64,000 bases of DNA from Nymphalis io (taxonomy: Eukaryota; Arthropoda; Insecta; Lepidoptera; Nymphalidae). The stretch is from positions 11,165,001 to 11,229,000 of the forward strand of contig NC_065889.1 of assembly GCF_905147045.1 (NCBI RefSeq), given 5' to 3'. Positions within the stretch are counted from its first letter, which is position 1, and every line of letters begins with the position of its first letter. The notes under the pieces were generated by a model that was not told where the DNA came from, did no database searches, and saw only the letters and a program-made list of their open reading frames with translations. This document shows, one piece after another, positions 12,909-24,900 of this stretch. The translations under genes were made by a program, and so were the position numbers.

Positions 12909-15900
12909 ATGAAACCAAGGAATTACAAACGAAATATACCTTTCGTGATACCTGACAAAAGTAAGATTTTTTTTTTATATTTTTAGGCTTAATGGTTAAT
13001 TAGATAGAAAATGTGAAATTCGGTTTGTGACGAAAATCCTTAAAAATCTGCCATTTTAACGTACATAATGTCTATTCGAATTATACATATAAAATATTTA
13101 AATTATAATATTATGTAGCAGCGGTTAAATGTTTGTTTTGGTTTTGATGACTCTCCAATAGTCATATTAAATTAAAAAGAGTCAATTTGAAATCACAGAC
13201 ACTTGAATTTTATTTATTCGTATAGTTTCACGTAAACACTAATCCCGATTGTCTTGGTTTAAATATAAGCTATATAGTATATAAGATATGTTGTTTAATT
13301 TTTTAAGTCGGCAAAAATGCTTAGTCTGGACAAGTTCAAAGCGAATGATGCCATAACTACATCACATATAATTTTTTTTTAAAATACCCACAAAAAGTCT
13401 AAGATAGCGCAACGTCGTATAACGCAACATTCTAAGATAGTCTTACTGGTGATAGGGCTTTGTGCAAGCTCGTCTGGGTAGGTACCACCCACTCATCAGA
13501 TATTCTACCACAAATCAGCAGCACTTGGTATTGTTGTGTTCCAGTTTGAAGGGTGAGTGAGCCAGTATAGGCACAAAGGACATAACATCTAAGTTCCCAA
13601 GGCTGGTGGCGCATTGGCGATGTAAGCCATGGTTAACATTTCCTACAATGCTAATGTCTATGGGTGTCGGTGACCACTAATCATCAGGTAGCCCATATGC
13701 TCGTCCCATGCAATAAAAATTTTATACATACGCTACAGGAACCATTTCAACCAGAAACTACCGTTAATATTTTAATCGTAAACACATATTTTTTTAGACA
13801 ACAAAGTTGGTGTATCAGAATTAAAACAAAATAAAACTCCTGCGACGTTCCAGAGGTCATTACGAGTCACATTGATAATCGGGCAAATCTTTTCGCTACT
13901 ACCTGTAGAAGGAGTGTACAGCACATCGCCAATAAATGTAAGGTATGTGTTCCTCTAATAATCGTTTCGTGTTTTTATTGTAATAGTCACAACCTGAGAT
14001 AGTAGCATGAAATAAATTCGCAGCAAAGAATAGCTGTCCCTGAACGATCCGTTTTTTCCTGATTGTATTATTAGAGCTCCAGTCTTAGTACTTTGTACCT
14101 TTATTTTAAAAGGTACACCTACGCTAGCTAGTACATATATTAAAGTAATGTAACAGCCTGTAAATATTCCACTGCTGGGCTAAGATGCGCTCTTTTTTGA
14201 GCAAAAGGTTTGGAGTTTATTTCACAACGCCTGCTCCAATGCCTGTTGACGTACACATGTGGCAGAATTACAGTAAAATTTGAAACTGGCGGGTAACCTC
14301 ACGATGTTCCTCAACCGCCGAGCACGAGATTAATTATAAACACAAATTAAGCAAATGAAAATTTTATTATGTGTTAATTTTAATATCATTAATATAATAT
14401 TAATAATAACTTATGATATATTTTAAATTTAATTATAACAAAATATCATATATTGTTAATTCAATGACAATCGTTCAGTTCTTCGTTTTTTATATCTGCG
14501 CGTATATAAAAAATATGTAATATGTAATGTAGATAAGTATTTCTAACATTCGGCCATTCTGACTATTAAGTTTGTCCTCAAACTTGCTCCTCCTCCATTA
14601 TTGATAACTTGGCACCTCACCCCTCATCACATATTGTGACCGTATGAGAATTCCCAACCACGACATATTAGTCGTAAGGTTAGCACCTCACCCCTCATCA
14701 CATATTGTCACCATGTGAGACTTCCCAACAAAACTCAGTTCTTATTTATCTTGTTGGCATTTCACCCCTCATCACCAGTGTGACCGTGTGAAACTTCGCA
14801 ACAACAAATAATTCATCTTTACATCAATCATCTTACTTTTTTTTAATATTCATATTTTCTATATTCCTCTTTCTAACTAATTTAATTTTCTAAATTTCAA
14901 AAATATAATTTTAACATTTCAAATCCAATTATGTAATTTACAATCATTGTTATAATGCATATTTTCTCAAAGATGTTAAAATATAAATTAATATTTAAGA
15001 GTTAAATATTTTGTAACAAAGCAAACTCTTCAGTTATATAAAAACTGTTACAATTTGTTTACAATGTACACCATTTACAATTTATATCATTTCATATTTA
15101 CTAGAATATATTTATGTTCCTTACAAACGTCTTTAAGAAATTTCAACAGGTCTTCAGGCTCTGCAAAACGCGCGACCGACGCACCAGCACTTATTGTACG
15201 ATCATCTGTACCGTGTATAATGCAATCTACCGCCTTCTTACCAAAAATAGTACATGATTTTAATAAATTGTTTTTATCATAGAAATATTCATCTAAACAA
15301 TCTCCTACCCTCATCCGTTTATTGAGCATTTCTGTTAAAATGACACCGAAATTTGTTTAGGATGAAAAAGCTTTAAGAAGTAGTGTTTACCACTCTGTAC
15401 CAGCTGTATAAAATAGTTTTTTGACCATTTTTTATCATTACCCGACAATTTAGGTAAAGCTAAATGTACAATATGAGATTCACTCCACCCATATATTTTT
15501 GCACACTCATTTACTTTCGTTAGCCATAAATCGATACTTGATGATTCTTTCAGACGGGTCAAATTCCGGTAACAAATTGGTATTATGCGGTAAACTAGGC
15601 CTTATTAACGTTTGAATTGGGCTAAATCACTAAAGTTTACTATTGCACTTGAGGAATTAATATTATTTGACTCACCTAATGTGTTAAATGACATACGCTT
15701 TGTCACGGCCAATGACCCCAGAGAAAGATATGTATCAGGCACGTTGTTCATTGATTGTCCCAGAACTGGGCCAACCTCCAGTCTGGAACTCACCTTCCTT
15801 TGAACCCTTATCGTTATCTCGTCCGGTCGCAGAATAAACTCTTAAAACTGCAATATCTCGTTCGGTCGCAGTATGTAGCCTCGGAGTGACAAGATCTCGT

Positions 15901-18900
15901 CCGGTCGCAGAATAGTTCGCTCCCCTTTCAACGCCATCTTGTCTGATTGCAGCACTGTTTTCAGTCAAATTGATACAACCACGTCCGGTCGCTGAATCTT
16001 TTGTTCTTTCTTCGTTGCTATCACTTCTCTGTACTGGGCTTAGTGTAAAAGTTCTATTTCTTTCACAATGGGTAGACGAATATCGTGTTGAATGGTTTCT
16101 ATTCTTTGATTTACTTTTCTTTTTTCTTGAGTGTCTTCTATTGTTATGAGTACTATTAATGTCTTCGTCAAATTGTCTTCTTCTTTTCTCAGAATGACTG
16201 CGTGATCGTGAGCATTATCGTTTAGAACGATGCATTGTGTAAAAGAAAATTATCCCACTTCTGATAATAAATACACCAGTAGAAATAATAAATTTTATTA
16301 TGTGTTAATTTTAATATCTACAATATAATAACTTATGATATATTTAAATTTAATTAAAACAAAATATCATATATTGTTAATTCGATGACAATCGTTCAGT
16401 TCTTCGTTTTTTTATATCTGCGCGGGAAAAACTATTTTTTTTTAACTTTTTTTTTACCAATACCAATGACGTTCTGAAACCGATTATATTTTTATTAAAT
16501 CAAATACAATATAGAAATATGTAATTATTAAATATATTGAATGAAGTACGTTAATAAGTATTTCTAACATATATATATTTATATATTCAGTAAACACCAA
16601 CAATACAATTTTTTTTTGTCTAGATTTGTCCGATGGTCATGGAAGTGCACTTATTTTGTCTTGTCGCTGATTGGACAATTTTTTATTACATTTATGTGCT
16701 TGTACAAGGTACTCCATACTACCGCTTCCCTAAATGGTACAAGTAAGTATGGATGAACAATACATACAAAACTTTATTTGTTATACTTCTTTTACGGAAT
16801 GGTTAATATTTCTAACATCGCCAATGTCTATCTGCGATAATGTACACTTACCGTAGGCGATCCGTTTGCCAGCCCTCCTACCAATTACATTAAACAAAAT
16901 TGGCCATAGTTTTATTCTTGTATTTTATTATTGATTCAATAATTCAAATAATTGTTTTTAAATTCTTCAATCTGTTTATTTATAAGCTATAACGCAAGAT
17001 TCTATTGTGACGAAGTTTTAGTCCCCTGAGCTTCGAGTTGTCTTATCTCGTTAATTAAATAGTTCTCAGCATTATGCAACTTCGATTCAGAAACAAGATT
17101 CAAACTTGGAATTTAATTAATCTATTAAGTGATTTGAATATATATAAAGTTTACACTTTGTTTATCTCTTTTTTTATAGAATAGGAAGGCGGACGAGCAT
17201 ATGGGCCACCTGATGGTAAGTGGTGACCAAACGCCCCTAGACATTGTCATTGTAAGAAATGTTAACCATCGCTTACATCACCAATGCGCCACCAACCTTG
17301 GGAACTAAGATGTTATGTCCCTTGTGCCTGTAATTACACCGGCTTACTCACCCTTCAAACCGGAACACAACAATACCAAGTACTGCTGTTTTGCGGTATA
17401 ATATCTGATGAGTGGGTGGTACCTACCCAGACGAGCTTGCACAAAGCTCTACCACCAGTAGATATCTCTTTGCTTGCTAGAATAATTTTAATTCTAGTGC
17501 TAGCTTATCGTAGTGTTTAAGATTATATTACATTTTTTTTTACTTTAATTTGTTATTAATTTTTAATAGAAAGTTACTGTTATGAAAATTACTAATTCTT
17601 ATAATTTGAGTGAGTAGGTATAGATAAATTATTTATACTCCTTGTGGAATCTTAACTTGGTTGTTGGGCTTTGTGCGAGATCGTGTGTATGTCCCACCTA
17701 CTCATATATTCTACCGACAACTACTATTTGATATTGTCGCGTTTTGGTTTAAAAGGTCAGTGAGCAAGCGTAAATAAAAGCACAAGGGACTTGATATTTT
17801 ATTTCCCAAGGTTGGTGGTATACTTACTACCTATTGTACGTAAGATAGGTATGCCTTTTTGGTAGCCTCGTTAGTTTAGTGGCTAGATATAAGACTGTAA
17901 ATCCCGAGTTCTTGAGTTTAAATGCTATTTCGGGCCAATAAAAAATTATTGGGTTTTTCTGTTGAAAAATTCTCTATAGCAGCCCGGAGTCTCGAAATCG
18001 GAAGTGTGTACTCTCTCGTGCCCTGGAATACAGTCGGATTTGCCATCGGATAATGAGAGTGAGCTCTTATGCGCTATAATATGTCTTGCGCAGTTGACGC
18101 GTCTTCTTTGAGATTGGCCACCGTGACGTATCATCACGTATGCCTGAAAATATCACGTAGGTGCTAACAACAATTGCACAAAGTTTTAACTCGATCGGAT
18201 GAACGCTATAGGAGCACAATATTATATGGAAAAAGTCATTGTTCTTATAACTCGATCAATAGGAACTAAGAAAGATTTTTTTAACAATATCCTAAGAGTC
18301 CCGCTTTGTTGTTGAAACAAGAGTTTGATATTGAGTACAGTGTTGCTAAAGAGGAAAGGTAAGGAAGTTCCTAACGCTATAGCCTCAACTTCCGGTGGCG
18401 TGTGCTATACTTTGTGCAAGATATTATAATTGTGATTTTTTTTTGTCAGTGGTGACGTTAAATAATAAATATCTATTCTGAGATTGATTTGTTCCATATG
18501 AAAATGTTGTGTGTCTGTTTTATTTTATTTTTAAGCCGTTTGAGTTATTGCCCTCATATGAAAATATATTTAAAAAAATAACTGCTCAATAGTTATTATT
18601 AAGCTTCGTGAATTCTAAAAATCGTTGTTATATAATATAAGTAGTGAAATTATTTATTTTAATAAATAAAGAAAGAATTATGATGACACTTGTGACGTAT
18701 TATAATTGTCTTGATAACATAATTTTCTAAATATTTTTGGTTTAAAATAATTCATTTTAGTTTCCAAAAGATAAGATATTACGAACTAAAGCGAATAAGT
18801 TTTGTAAAATCAATGAAAGTTTTGATATGCGGGCAGGTAAAAGTTTAACGAAAAGACGACCACACAAATTGAATATTTTTACTCAAAAAAAACTCCTCTA

Positions 18901-21900
18901 AAAACTGATTTTAGAAATTCAAGACTTAAATTAACTTAACGATTTAAAATCAAATTCGCGTGAATCAAATAATATTACACACACAAGTAAAGAATCGATT
19001 TATACTTAATTATGTCAATATGATATAAAGAACATAGTTTAAAAAAAACGGTGAAAATACTTTCAAATAAAAACAGCCAAATATTAAAGCTGATAAACAA
19101 ATAAATATAATTTATTGCAGTAGTCTCGATAAATTCAGAACGCATAATTTTTTAATCAAAATTTAATTCAAATTTCTAGTTGCTTTATAATATTTGATTT
19201 TGGAACGTTAAATTCTATTCATAAGTCAACAAAACACTACAAGTATCCACTGGGTTTTGGCAGTACATAATTATATCTATGAATAATTAAATTAATATAT
19301 TCAGCATGTAAGCCGATGTATATTAATTTCACGCATTTATAATTTTGTACAGGTAATAAGGTTTTTTTTTTAATTCATGCTTGTTTATGTAAAAGTATAT
19401 AAGCTTATTTTTGTTAATAATTGATTTACAATATACTTTTTTAAAAAGTGGACCTAACAAATGATTTTGATCAGATTCAAATGCGAACTGGGAGACGCAC
19501 TTTGAAATTAATATTTTTGGTTACTGTTATTTTAGTTTTAAATTTTTATTATTATTTATTAACTGCATACATATACAAATTCCAGTTTTTGCTTTATATT
19601 GCTAAATTTATATTCATAGGTGCCTTCGCAGTCTCAAATGTCTCTCGACTTACACTATATTTGTTCTTCGTTTTTCGTATAAAGTCCTCCAGACCGATTT
19701 CGGCTACGGCGGCCAATCCCAAGAGAGATTAGCCAAATGCGCAAGACATATTATAGTGCACAAGTGTGTGTGCATACATAGGTGCACTCTCTATTGCCTA
19801 GCTCTCATAATCCGGTGGGACGGCAATCCGACACGACTGGAAAAAATTCAGGCGCAGGACTAACGGCTTTACGTGCTTTCCGGGCCACGGGAGCATACAC
19901 ACTTCCAACTTCCAGACCCCGGGCTGATATTGAGAATTTTCTGACGGAAAAATTCAATAATTTTTTATTGACCCGACCTGGGAATTGAACCCAGGACCTC
20001 TGACTAAGAGGCCTTATATCTAGCCACTAGACCAACGATGCCGAATTCCGTATATCTATGTAGGATACATAAGATCTTTTCTTTTAACAACCTTTCGCCC
20101 TCAAACTAAAATTAATTAATTTGAGGGCGAAACAGAGGTTAACTTGGTTATTGGGCGTTTTGCAAAATCTTCTGGATGGATAGTACCTATTCGTCACATA
20201 TTTTACAGCCAAATGGCAATATTTAGTAATGTTATCTTCCAGTTTGAAGGGTGAGTGAACCATGATAACTGCAAGTACAAGGGACATAACGTAGTTCCCA
20301 AGATTGGAGATACATTGGCGATGTAAGAAATTGTTTATATTTTTATCGCGTAATGTCTATTACGGTGGTAATTTCCTACATCTACATTATATCCATCTAT
20401 CTACATTATAAAAAAAGTTACCTTACTAAAAACTAATCATAAGTGTTTAATTATAATAATATATAATATATTGATAATGTGATAATAGAAATGAAATATG
20501 TTTTATTTTACAAATTCCAGCACCACTTATATTCTACGGAACAACTGGTTTAACATTGATAATATTTCTTCGTGTCGCCATGTGTTGGCCGGACCTGATT
20601 CGTCATATAGCCCACGTGGAAGACCTGGATCCATATTACGACAGAAATCTTACTTATAAATGTAACGCGACTTGTGGTTTTGTCTTGTTCTTAGCTTTAG
20701 GTAAGTCTTCATTAATGATCTACCTAAGTTGACTTTGCAATACACTTATTAATGGATTATATGTTTTTTTTTGTCATTTTAAATATTTTGAAACCAATCA
20801 AAATCCTACTACAACACCATCCGGTTTTGATAAATAGTAGTACAAAATCATTCGATTTTTAAAAAAATATTTTCAGGCAGAATCGAAACCGATTAATTAA
20901 ATAAATAAAAACATTGTCTGAATTGCAAAAGCCATTAATGAGGCTGATGAGGATCAAGGGATAGCAAATAATCACTCGGAAAATGTACAAGACCTATTAT
21001 GTCATAATTAATAAAAAAATAATATTCCTTTCAGTGGAACATGTCTTATCATTGTTATCAGCTTACACAGGAGCAATGGTATGTCAAAGCGAAGACATGA
21101 CGCATGAAAGATTCGTGAAACATTTTTATCCGTGGGTCTTCAACTATTTACCTTACTCTTTTGGCTTGGGAATCTTGACACAGGTATTATAATTTTATTG
21201 ATATTTTGTTGGCCTTGCAACTTCGTCTGGGCTTTTCTTATATCGAATATACGTCAAACGTTAGTGTGTTAATCGACTTTTTATTACAATATGGCAATTT
21301 GGTATTTTAAATTTCATGGTTAGAGAAATAATAAAAAAGTGCCCCATTTGCTCGAATTATTTAATAAATAGCGACTTGTTCTTGTATGTATTGAATTACA
21401 TTATTTGTAGACATTAATATTTTTATTAATATAGTTAATATTATTGCCTTGCTTGAATCATTATCAAATGTTGTAAATATGATCTTTATTTGTATATTAA
21501 TTCTATTCAATATATCATAACCCAGAGAGATGTTGATTTTCTTTAATAGCATCTGGCTACTTTTACTTTTATTATAATATTGGGTTTCGTATAAACCCAT
21601 CCCAACCCATCTTTTGGAATGGTATTTTAGAACTGATTTCGTATCTCACTCTAGAAATATTGATCCAACTTACGATACTATTTTGATGTGTGTGTATCAT
21701 ATAATGTCATTACGATTAAGACATTTAACGATTGTGTTCTATAGTATTTCAAGTTTATTCTTAGCTCTACCTTTTGTGTATTATGACCTCACTAGAAACA
21801 TAGATGATAGTAATTTTTTTTTTTTTTTTATATGCCCCGGTATGGCAAATGACTCTACTCCACCTGATGGTAAGTGGTAGTAGAGTCCAAACGCGACGAC

Positions 21901-24900
21901 GGCCAGTACAGTCGGGAAGAATGTTCTGTACTAGCCGTCCCCGCCTTGCCGGCCCGCAAGATGCCTCTTCACGCCTCGTTTGAAGGAACCCGGGTTGTAA
22001 GAGGAGGGGACACGTGAGCTGGTAAGGAATTCCATTCTTTGGTAGTGCGACAAAGAAAGGAGTTGCCAAATTTCTTTGTGCGCGATGGAATTGATGTCAC
22101 AGTTAGGCGGTGACATCGAGAACCAGCTCGCGTGGACTTAAGAAGGAAGGGGGAAGCAGGAATTAGAGAGAATAATTCCTCAGAGCACTCGCCGTGATAC
22201 AGACGATAGAAAGCGCTCAGTGCTGCTATCTCGCGACGCAATTGTAAAGGTTCAAGGGTGTTTGTGACCTTTACGTCGCCAATAATGCGTACTGCACGTC
22301 GCTGCAACCGGTCCAAGGCCTCCATTAGGTACTTAGCGGAGCCATCCCGATGGTGCGAGCAATATTCAACGCAAGACCGTACCTGTGTTTTGTATAACAG
22401 GCACAGTTGTTGTGGCGTGAAAAAACGCCGCACCTTGTTCAGAACTCCGAGTTTTCGTGAAGCTGTTTTTATAATAGCCTCGATGTAATCCCTTGGACTA
22501 AGGTCGCAGCGAACGTCCATCCCCAGCATGGCGATTTTGCTTTGTATCTTCAGCGGTGTGCCACAGAGGGAGGGATGAGGGTAAAATGGTGACTTTTTCG
22601 CTGTGAGAGCGCACACCTTTGTTTTCTTGGCATTAAACTCAACAAGATTATCAGAGCCCCATTTGGCGATGAGCTCTAACGTCCTATCGAGTTCAATGAC
22701 AAGATTCTTCCGCCTCTCCTCAATTTCCGCTCGCCCAGCCACTGCGCGTCCGTGGTATCCACCATGCACTGTACTATCATCTGCATAGCAATGTATGTTC
22801 CCAAGAGAGAGCATATCATTGATATGCAAAAGAAAGAGTGTGGGAGATAGCACAGATCCCTGGGGGACGCCAGCATTCACTACATAGAATTGTGAAGCGC
22901 AACCATCTACTAGAACACGAAGGCTACGCTTGTGTAGGAAGCTGGCAATCCAGGTGCATAGCTGAGCAGGCAGACCATATGCCGGTAGCTTGGAGAGAAG
23001 ACTTCTGTGCCAGACCCTGTCGAAAGCCTTGGAGATATCGAGGCTGACAGCCAACGATTCTCCATGCTTGTCGATAGCTTCACCCCAGAGGTGCGTTACG
23101 TACGCTAGAAGATCACCTGTGGACCGTTTTGGTCGAAACCCGTACTGACGATCATTAATTAGACAGTGATCTTCTAGGTAATGGATCAGTTGGTTGTTTA
23201 AAATCCGTTCCATCACCTTACAAAGTACTGAGGTGATAGCTATTGGCCGATAATTTGCCGGGTCAGACCGATCCCCTTTTTTTTGGGAACCGCTTGCACA
23301 TTAGCTCTTCTCCAAGCCTCCGGCACACATCCCGAAGAGAGAGAAAGTTGGAACAGGCGCGTTAACACAGGAGACAGCTCCGCCGTGCACTTCTTCAGCA
23401 CAATGGCTGGTATTCCATCGGGACCGCTAGCTTTCCGTATATCGAGTGATTGCAGCTCCGCACGCACATCACGTTGCCTGATTTTGATGTCAGGCATCGT
23501 GTGGCCACATGAAGGTATTGTTGGTGGCTGCGCACTACAATCATCGATCACAGAGTTGTTATTAGTTATTAGTTAGAGTTGTTATTAATCTTACAAAGAA
23601 CTCATATTTTACTCTGATGTAATTTTTATATTTTTTTCCATTTTGTTACAGTTTCTACATTTCCAATCAACGTTTATTTGGAACTTTTCTGATTTATTCG
23701 TGATATGTATTAGTTATTATTTAACATCAAGGCTTAACTATGTTAATAAACAGTTACTCAACGCTCAAGGCAAGGTATATCTATCATAATACTATTAATA
23801 TTAAAACCGGATTAGTTCTCTTTGTACTTAAATAAAGAGAAAGTTAGTAAATAAAAAAAAACAATATTGACAACAATGTTAGATGTTTTTAAAAATACTT
23901 TTCAAACACTATTTTAATATGTCTTATTTATGGATCTCTACACGTGTTACTCACGTGATGTCGGCTACAATTTTTGCGATGAAATAGCTCTAACACATTC
24001 CAGTACTGAAAAGTGCCAGTAGACTTTTATCTACCGCCAATAATATATGGTGAAGTGTGATCCTGTTGTGAGAGGGGACGAGAGTGAGTGTAATCACATA
24101 TTATATTTAAGTAAAAGTAAATAATGTAGCTCTTGTAATGTACAACAAATATAAATATTATGTTTAAAATGATCTATCATATATTAAGATAATAAAGAAG
24201 TTTTAAAATATAATATAAACAAATGTTTCAGTATCTACCCGAGTTATTCTGGCGGACAGTTCGCGAAGAGTATTGTCGTGCAGCTCAACTCATAAGAAGA
24301 GTGGACGATGTCATCAATGGAGTCATTTTCATTTCATTTGCAAATAATCTCTTCTTTATCTGTCTCCAACTTTTTAACTCTTTAGAGTAAGTTTCTCATC
24401 ATCAGCTATATTATTTATTTCGAAACCAGCTAATGTTTATGCTAACTTAGTTTTACTTATTTTGTGTTGTGGATGTTGTATCTATGAGAGTAGAGCTTTG
24501 TTCGAGCCCATCTGAGTACGTTAGGTTAACATCAACTCCTCAGATATTCTACCGCCAAACAGCAATACTGAGTATTGTTGTATTCTGGTTTAAGAGTGAG
24601 TGAGCCAGTGTCACTACAGGTACAAGGGAAATAACAAAAATAACATCTTCGTTCCCAAGGTTGGCGGTGCTTTGAAGATATAACGAATGGTTAATATTTC
24701 TTAAGGCGCCAATACCTATGAATGCTAATTTCACACTCACCATCAGGTTTCTAATTCGCCCGTCCACCTATTCATATAACATCAAAAAGAAAAATTGTTC
24801 GCCTGCCTCTCACTTATTAATAAAAAATAATTAATCAAGCTAAGGAATAAGTAAATTTGTTTTTTTTTTTTTGGTGAAATTTAGAAAAGTATCGCTCTGA

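Larger units (their letters stand above)
14360..16569 (-). mobile_element. Gag-only LTR retrotransposon in receptor A intron 2
   Basis: Two direct repeats frame the element: 14360-14548 and 16291-16569. They share AATTTTATTATGTGTTAATT, CAATCGTTCAGTTCTTCG and the end AAGTATTTCTAACA, which on the minus strand reads TGTTAGAAATACTT, a normal LTR start. The left copy lacks about 90 bases. The roughly 1.75 kb interior carries a degraded gag-like frame on the minus strand and no protease, RT or integrase, so it is non-autonomous. A triple tandem repeat lies between gag and the 3' LTR. Superfamily (Gypsy or other) cannot be set without pol. Confidence 0.72.

Noticed and set aside
14607..14805. CRISPR-like spaced direct repeats
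   Set aside because: The genome is eukaryotic and there are only three units, with diverged spacers at a fixed 72-base period. It is a tandem repeat of an LTR element.
17284..17520. Recurrent frame MRHQPWELRCYVPCACNYTG, also at 4.5, 13.4, 25.5 and 31.5 kb
   Set aside because: It is the antisense translation of SINE-A, present wherever that SINE is.
18763..18836. Exon-like frame FQKIRYYELKRISFVKSMKVLICGQ ending CAG/GTAAAAG, resembling a receptor N-terminal block
   Set aside because: Exon 2 at 13798-13942 matches the family block far better (FQRSLRVTLIIGQIFSLLPV) and joins exon 1 in phase. This frame would duplicate that region and has no in-phase exit.
19448..19732. 94-codon frame read as one protein
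   Set aside because: It starts at GTG, only 19475-19619 fits a receptor exon, and its 3' end runs into a SINE-C.
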